DNA from: Paenibacillus ihbetae
GTDB taxonomy: Bacteria; Bacillota; Bacilli; Paenibacillales; Paenibacillaceae
Length of the DNA: 64,000 nt
NCBI RefSeq assembly: GCF_002741055.1
Contig: NZ_CP016809.1
Coordinates: forward strand, 3,450,501 to 3,514,500
Reading direction: 5' to 3'
Positions within the stretch are counted from its first letter, which is position 1, and each line of letters starts with the position of its first letter. Under the pieces are notes generated by a model. The model made no database searches. It was not told where the DNA came from and saw nothing but the letters and a program-made list of their open reading frames with translations. The translations under genes and the position numbers were made by a program. Positions 61,677-64,000 of the stretch are shown here, one piece after another.

Positions 61677-61984
61677 GCAAAATTCGGGTGGCAAATTTGG
61701 CGGAAATCGATGCGAAGGGGGCGCGTACCTTCCGGATCGAGGGTACGGAGATCGCGGTATTCAGGCTGAGCGACGGCAGCGTCAAGGCCGTCGAGAACCG
61801 CTGTCCCCATAAAGGCGGGAAGCTGTCGGAAGGCATGGTATGCGGAACGGCGGTGCACTGCCCGCTGCATGACTGGAAGATCGATCTGGCCAGCGGCCGC
61901 GTCTATGAGCCCGACGATGGCTGCGTAACAACGTACCGGACGGAAATTGACGGTACGAACGGATCGATTTATATCGTGATGTAA
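61673..61984 (+). CDS. nirD: Nitrite reductase, small subunit (Rieske type)
   Basis: 103 aa. Rieske [2Fe-2S] domain with CPHKGG and CPLHDW, so all four cluster ligands are kept, as in Bacillus NasE. It overlaps the nirB stop by 4 bp (ATGA), indicating coupled synthesis of the two subunits. Confidence 0.94.
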   Translation: MSKIRVANLAEIDAKGARTFRIEGTEIAVFRLSDGSVKAVENRCPHKGGKLSEGMVCGTAVHCPLHDWKIDLASGRVYEPDDGCVTTYRTEIDGTNGSIYIVM

Positions 61985-62033
61985 GCAAGCCAAACGAACG
62001 ATATAACAAATACAGAGGCAGGAGGTGCAGGCC

Positions 62034-62804
62034 GTGCGGGCGTTGGGGATGGTCAGTATCGTCGGAGCGGGACCGGGAGACCCGGAATTGATTACGGTAA
62101 AGGCAATGAAGCGGATCCGGCAGGCAGAGGTCATTCTGTATGACCGGCTCGTCAATGAGGAGCTGCTGAAAGAGGCGCCGGGTGAAGCCGAGCGCATCTA
62201 TTGCGGCAAGGCGCCGGGGCGGCATGCGGCATCTCAGGAAGATATCAACCGGCGTCTTGTCGCCTATGCGATGCAAGGGAAGCGGGTGGTGAGGCTGAAG
62301 GGCGGGGATCCCTTCGTCTTCGGACGAGGCGGGGAAGAGGCGCTGGCGCTGGCGGCGGCCGGCATCCCTTATGAGGTTGTTCCGGGAATTACGTCCGCCG
62401 TCGGAGCTGCGGCGTCAGCCTCGATCCCCCTGACCCACCGCGGCCTGGCCGCTTCCTTCGCCTGCGTAACGGGCAGCCGCTGCCATGAGGACGGCTCGCC
62501 CGTCCGGTGGGATTTGCTGGCGCACGGGGTGGATACGCTGGCAATCTATATGGGCGTCAGCCAGCTGCCGTATATACGGGAGCAGCTGCTGCTGCACGGC
62601 AAAGCAGGATCGACGCCGGTCGCGCTCATTGAGCAGGGGACGACGAGCCGCCAGCGCACCTTCCTATGCACGCTCGAGAATATGCATGAGCTGGCAAAGG
62701 CGGTGAAGCTGGGGAACCCTGCGCTCATCCTGGTGGGCGAGGTGGTGCGGCTGCCCGGACAGCTTGCGCTATTGGAGCGGAATGTCTCAACGAGGATCGG
62801 ATAG
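62034..62804 (+). CDS. cobA: Uroporphyrinogen-III C-methyltransferase
   Basis: 256 aa SUMT. Methylates uroporphyrinogen III twice to precorrin-2, the entry to sirohaem, which NirB needs. Motifs: VGAGPGDPELITVKA, YDRLV, RLKGGDPFVFGRGGEE, VVPGITSA and THRG. GTG 62034 is chosen for its distance (8 bp) to GGAGG; ATG 62049 is an alternative. No oxidase or ferrochelatase part is fused, so the later sirohaem steps are encoded elsewhere. Also called sumT or nasF. Confidence 0.94.
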   Translation: MRALGMVSIVGAGPGDPELITVKAMKRIRQAEVILYDRLVNEELLKEAPGEAERIYCGKAPGRHAASQEDINRRLVAYAMQGKRVVRLKGGDPFVFGRGGEEALALAAAGIPYEVVPGITSAVGAAASASIPLTHRGLAASFACVTGSRCHEDGSPVRWDLLAHGVDTLAIYMGVSQLPYIREQLLLHGKAGSTPVALIEQGTTSRQRTFLCTLENMHELAKAVKLGNPALILVGEVVRLPGQLALLERNVSTRIG

Positions 62805-62845
62805 GCACGTTAGTATCAGCGGGAGTTATAATTCAAATATGAACA

Positions 62846-62878
62846 GAGGGCAGCGCTGCTTGAAGCGCTGCCTGTTTT
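62846..62878 (+). terminator. Terminator of the nir operon
   Basis: GGCAGCGCT (62849-62857) pairs with AGCGCTGCC (62864-62872), followed by a T tract. Confidence 0.75.
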
Positions 62879-62974
62879 CGTTTGCCCAGCGCGCATGATA
62901 CGATATGGATAACGATAAGGATTCGCCGTGATTTTTGAGCAATATGACGATTACGATTCGCTGGAGGTGCATGC

Positions 62975-63874
62975 ATGGTGGAACGTCCGCAGGGCGTCGT
63001 TCCGGACGCCATTGATTTTTCGAATGCCGCTTTTCCTTTTACCGCATCGACGACACGCGGCATATTTGTCGGCGCACAGCGGCTGCATTGGCACCATGCG
63101 CTGGAGCTTAATCATATCCGAAGCGGCACGGGCTTTATTTTGATCAACGGGATGAAGCTGTCGTTTCAAGAAGGAGACATCGTATTCATCAATAGTAACG
63201 CGCTCCACCGCGCCTATGAGACGGACAATCTGATCATGGACGTCATTATGTTCGATCCTTCGCTGCTTTCGCTGGATTTGAAATTCGATCCCGAACTGAT
63301 GAACCCGTTCCGCTCCTTGGGCATGGTAGACCGGGAATCTCCGGTTCGCCCGGAGATGGCCCGGCTGCTTACAAGCATGATGGAGGAGCACAGAGCGCAA
63401 GGCACCTCCTATATGAGTCTGATCCGCTCGGACCTCATTCGTTTTCTGAGCCTGGCGAACCGGCATCTGTCGGCACCGCTTGCGGAGGACCGGCCGATTA
63501 AGGGAAGGGGCATGTATGCCTTGAAGGAAGTGCTTCGGACGATGGAGCTTCACCTGGATTACGGGTGGACCTTGAAGGAGCTGTCGGATATGACGCATCT
63601 AAGCCCTTCCCGGTTCAGCGCGCTGTTCCAGCAGGCTGTCGGCACATCCCCGCATCATTACCTGATTCAGCTTCGCTTAACCCACGCGGTGCATCTACTG
63701 GAAACAACGGATGCGAAGATTATCGAGATCGCGCAGAGCTGCGGATTCCGTAATCTCTCCAACTTCAACCGGCTGTTCAAGCAGCATATTGGCGCATCGC
63801 CCAGCGATATCCGGGAGCGTGCCTCTGTCGGCAGCTCTCTTCCTCGTTTATCGCACAGTGCAGAGAAACAGTAA
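62975..63874 (+). CDS. AraC-family transcriptional regulator
   Basis: 299 aa. N-terminal cupin-like sensor (HWHHALELNHIRSGTGFILINGMKL split, with His and Glu of the cupin motif) and two C-terminal helix-turn-helix units (WTLKELSDMTHLSPSRFSALF and IIEIAQSCGFRNLSNFNRLFK). ATG 62975 follows GGAGG. The cupin suggests a sugar or small-molecule ligand. No target gene is visible, as the window ends 126 bp later. Confidence 0.92.
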   Translation: MVERPQGVVPDAIDFSNAAFPFTASTTRGIFVGAQRLHWHHALELNHIRSGTGFILINGMKLSFQEGDIVFINSNALHRAYETDNLIMDVIMFDPSLLSLDLKFDPELMNPFRSLGMVDRESPVRPEMARLLTSMMEEHRAQGTSYMSLIRSDLIRFLSLANRHLSAPLAEDRPIKGRGMYALKEVLRTMELHLDYGWTLKELSDMTHLSPSRFSALFQQAVGTSPHHYLIQLRLTHAVHLLETTDAKIIEIAQSCGFRNLSNFNRLFKQHIGASPSDIRERASVGSSLPRLSHSAEKQ

Positions 63875-63968
63875 GGCAGAGAAACAGTAAGATCGTATCA
63901 CTCCTCGGGTGTATAACAGTAGAAGATGCGTTTATGGAAGCGGTATCTTAAATATATACCATCACATA

Positions 63969-63987
63969 ACGCCGAATGGCTCGGCGT
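63969..63987 (+). other. Hairpin near the window end
   Basis: ACGCCGA (63969-63975), five bases, TCGGCGT (63981-63987), followed by a possible ribosome site GGAGTGA. It may belong to the leader of a gene outside the window. Nothing else is seen in 63875-64000. Confidence 0.35.
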
Positions 63988-64000
63988 CTAGGAGTGAAAG

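Noticed and set aside
63969..64000. Start of a riboswitch at the window end
   Set aside because: Only one hairpin and a possible ribosome site are visible. No known aptamer core can be recognised in the remaining bases.
1..64000. CRISPR arrays, insertion sequences, prophage or tRNA genes
   Set aside because: No regularly spaced direct repeats, transposase or integrase motifs, or tRNA cloverleaf sequences were noticed in the window.

Overview
The window reads as chromosome of an endospore-forming, low-to-mid GC Firmicute, most likely Paenibacillus. The reasons are a Spo0E-type phosphatase, a gerA-gerB-gerC germinant-receptor operon, T-box leaders, strong GGAGG ribosome sites, frequent TTG/GTG starts, and two Bce-type two-component/ABC modules in one stretch. 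I see no rRNA, tRNA, CRISPR array, phage gene or insertion sequence. Most of the window is ordinary chromosome, so the interest lies in gene control and a few odd genes.

Layout. 0-3.7 kb: Spo0E-like protein, a MarR-MFS efflux pair with its own operator, a DinB-like enzyme. 3.7-8.4 kb (minus): a complete Bce-type module (regulator, kinase, ATPase, permease) with a BceR-type operator before the ATPase gene. 8.5-11.5 kb: XRE regulator and peptide deformylase, a ring-cleaving dioxygenase behind an MhqR-like box, an NTF2-like protein divergent from an HxlR regulator. 11.6-18.5 kb: a BCCT osmolyte transporter, a Fur-controlled siderophore importer, and a divergent Fur-controlled ferredoxin/flavodoxin-NADP reductase. 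18.6-22.4 kb: TetR with a YhgE/Pip-like membrane protein, and trpS behind a Trp T-box. 22.5-28 kb: an ECF sigma factor fused to a DUF1835 protein, an SDR, a MerR regulator, membrane proteins, and a DUF418 gene interrupted by an amber codon. 28-32.6 kb (minus): a second Bce-type module. 32.8-42.8 kb: an ion transporter, the ger operon, a GH92 mannosidase with its GntR/LacI-hybrid regulator, an isochorismatase-like hydrolase. 42.8-46.6 kb: DeoR, DMT exporter and phosphodiesterase, divergent from a metallophosphoesterase. 46.9-54.6 kb: an RlmN-type methylase, small proteins, cyanase with a formate/nitrite-type channel under nitrogen control, a macrolide phosphotransferase behind an attenuator, GNAT genes and an apparent Ile T-box. 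54.7-56.8 kb: LysR divergent from ilvE. 57-63.9 kb: a nitrite-assimilation island (TrpD2-like protein, ANTAR regulator, nirB-nirD-cobA), then an AraC regulator.

The genes work together in two main themes. Nitrogen: cyanase releases ammonia, NirBD makes ammonia from nitrite, CobA supplies the siroheme precursor, GlnR/TnrA-type boxes stand before both loci, and an ANTAR protein faces a leader with two ANTAR-type hairpins and a terminator. Antibiotic and cell-wall stress: two Bce modules, an Mph enzyme, an RlmN paralogue and a MarR-MFS pair. The most striking single feature is the mph leader: a 12-codon ORF encoding Arg-Leu-Arg, a known macrolide arrest motif, followed by exchangeable pairings and an intrinsic terminator. 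That is the expected architecture of a macrolide-sensing attenuator.
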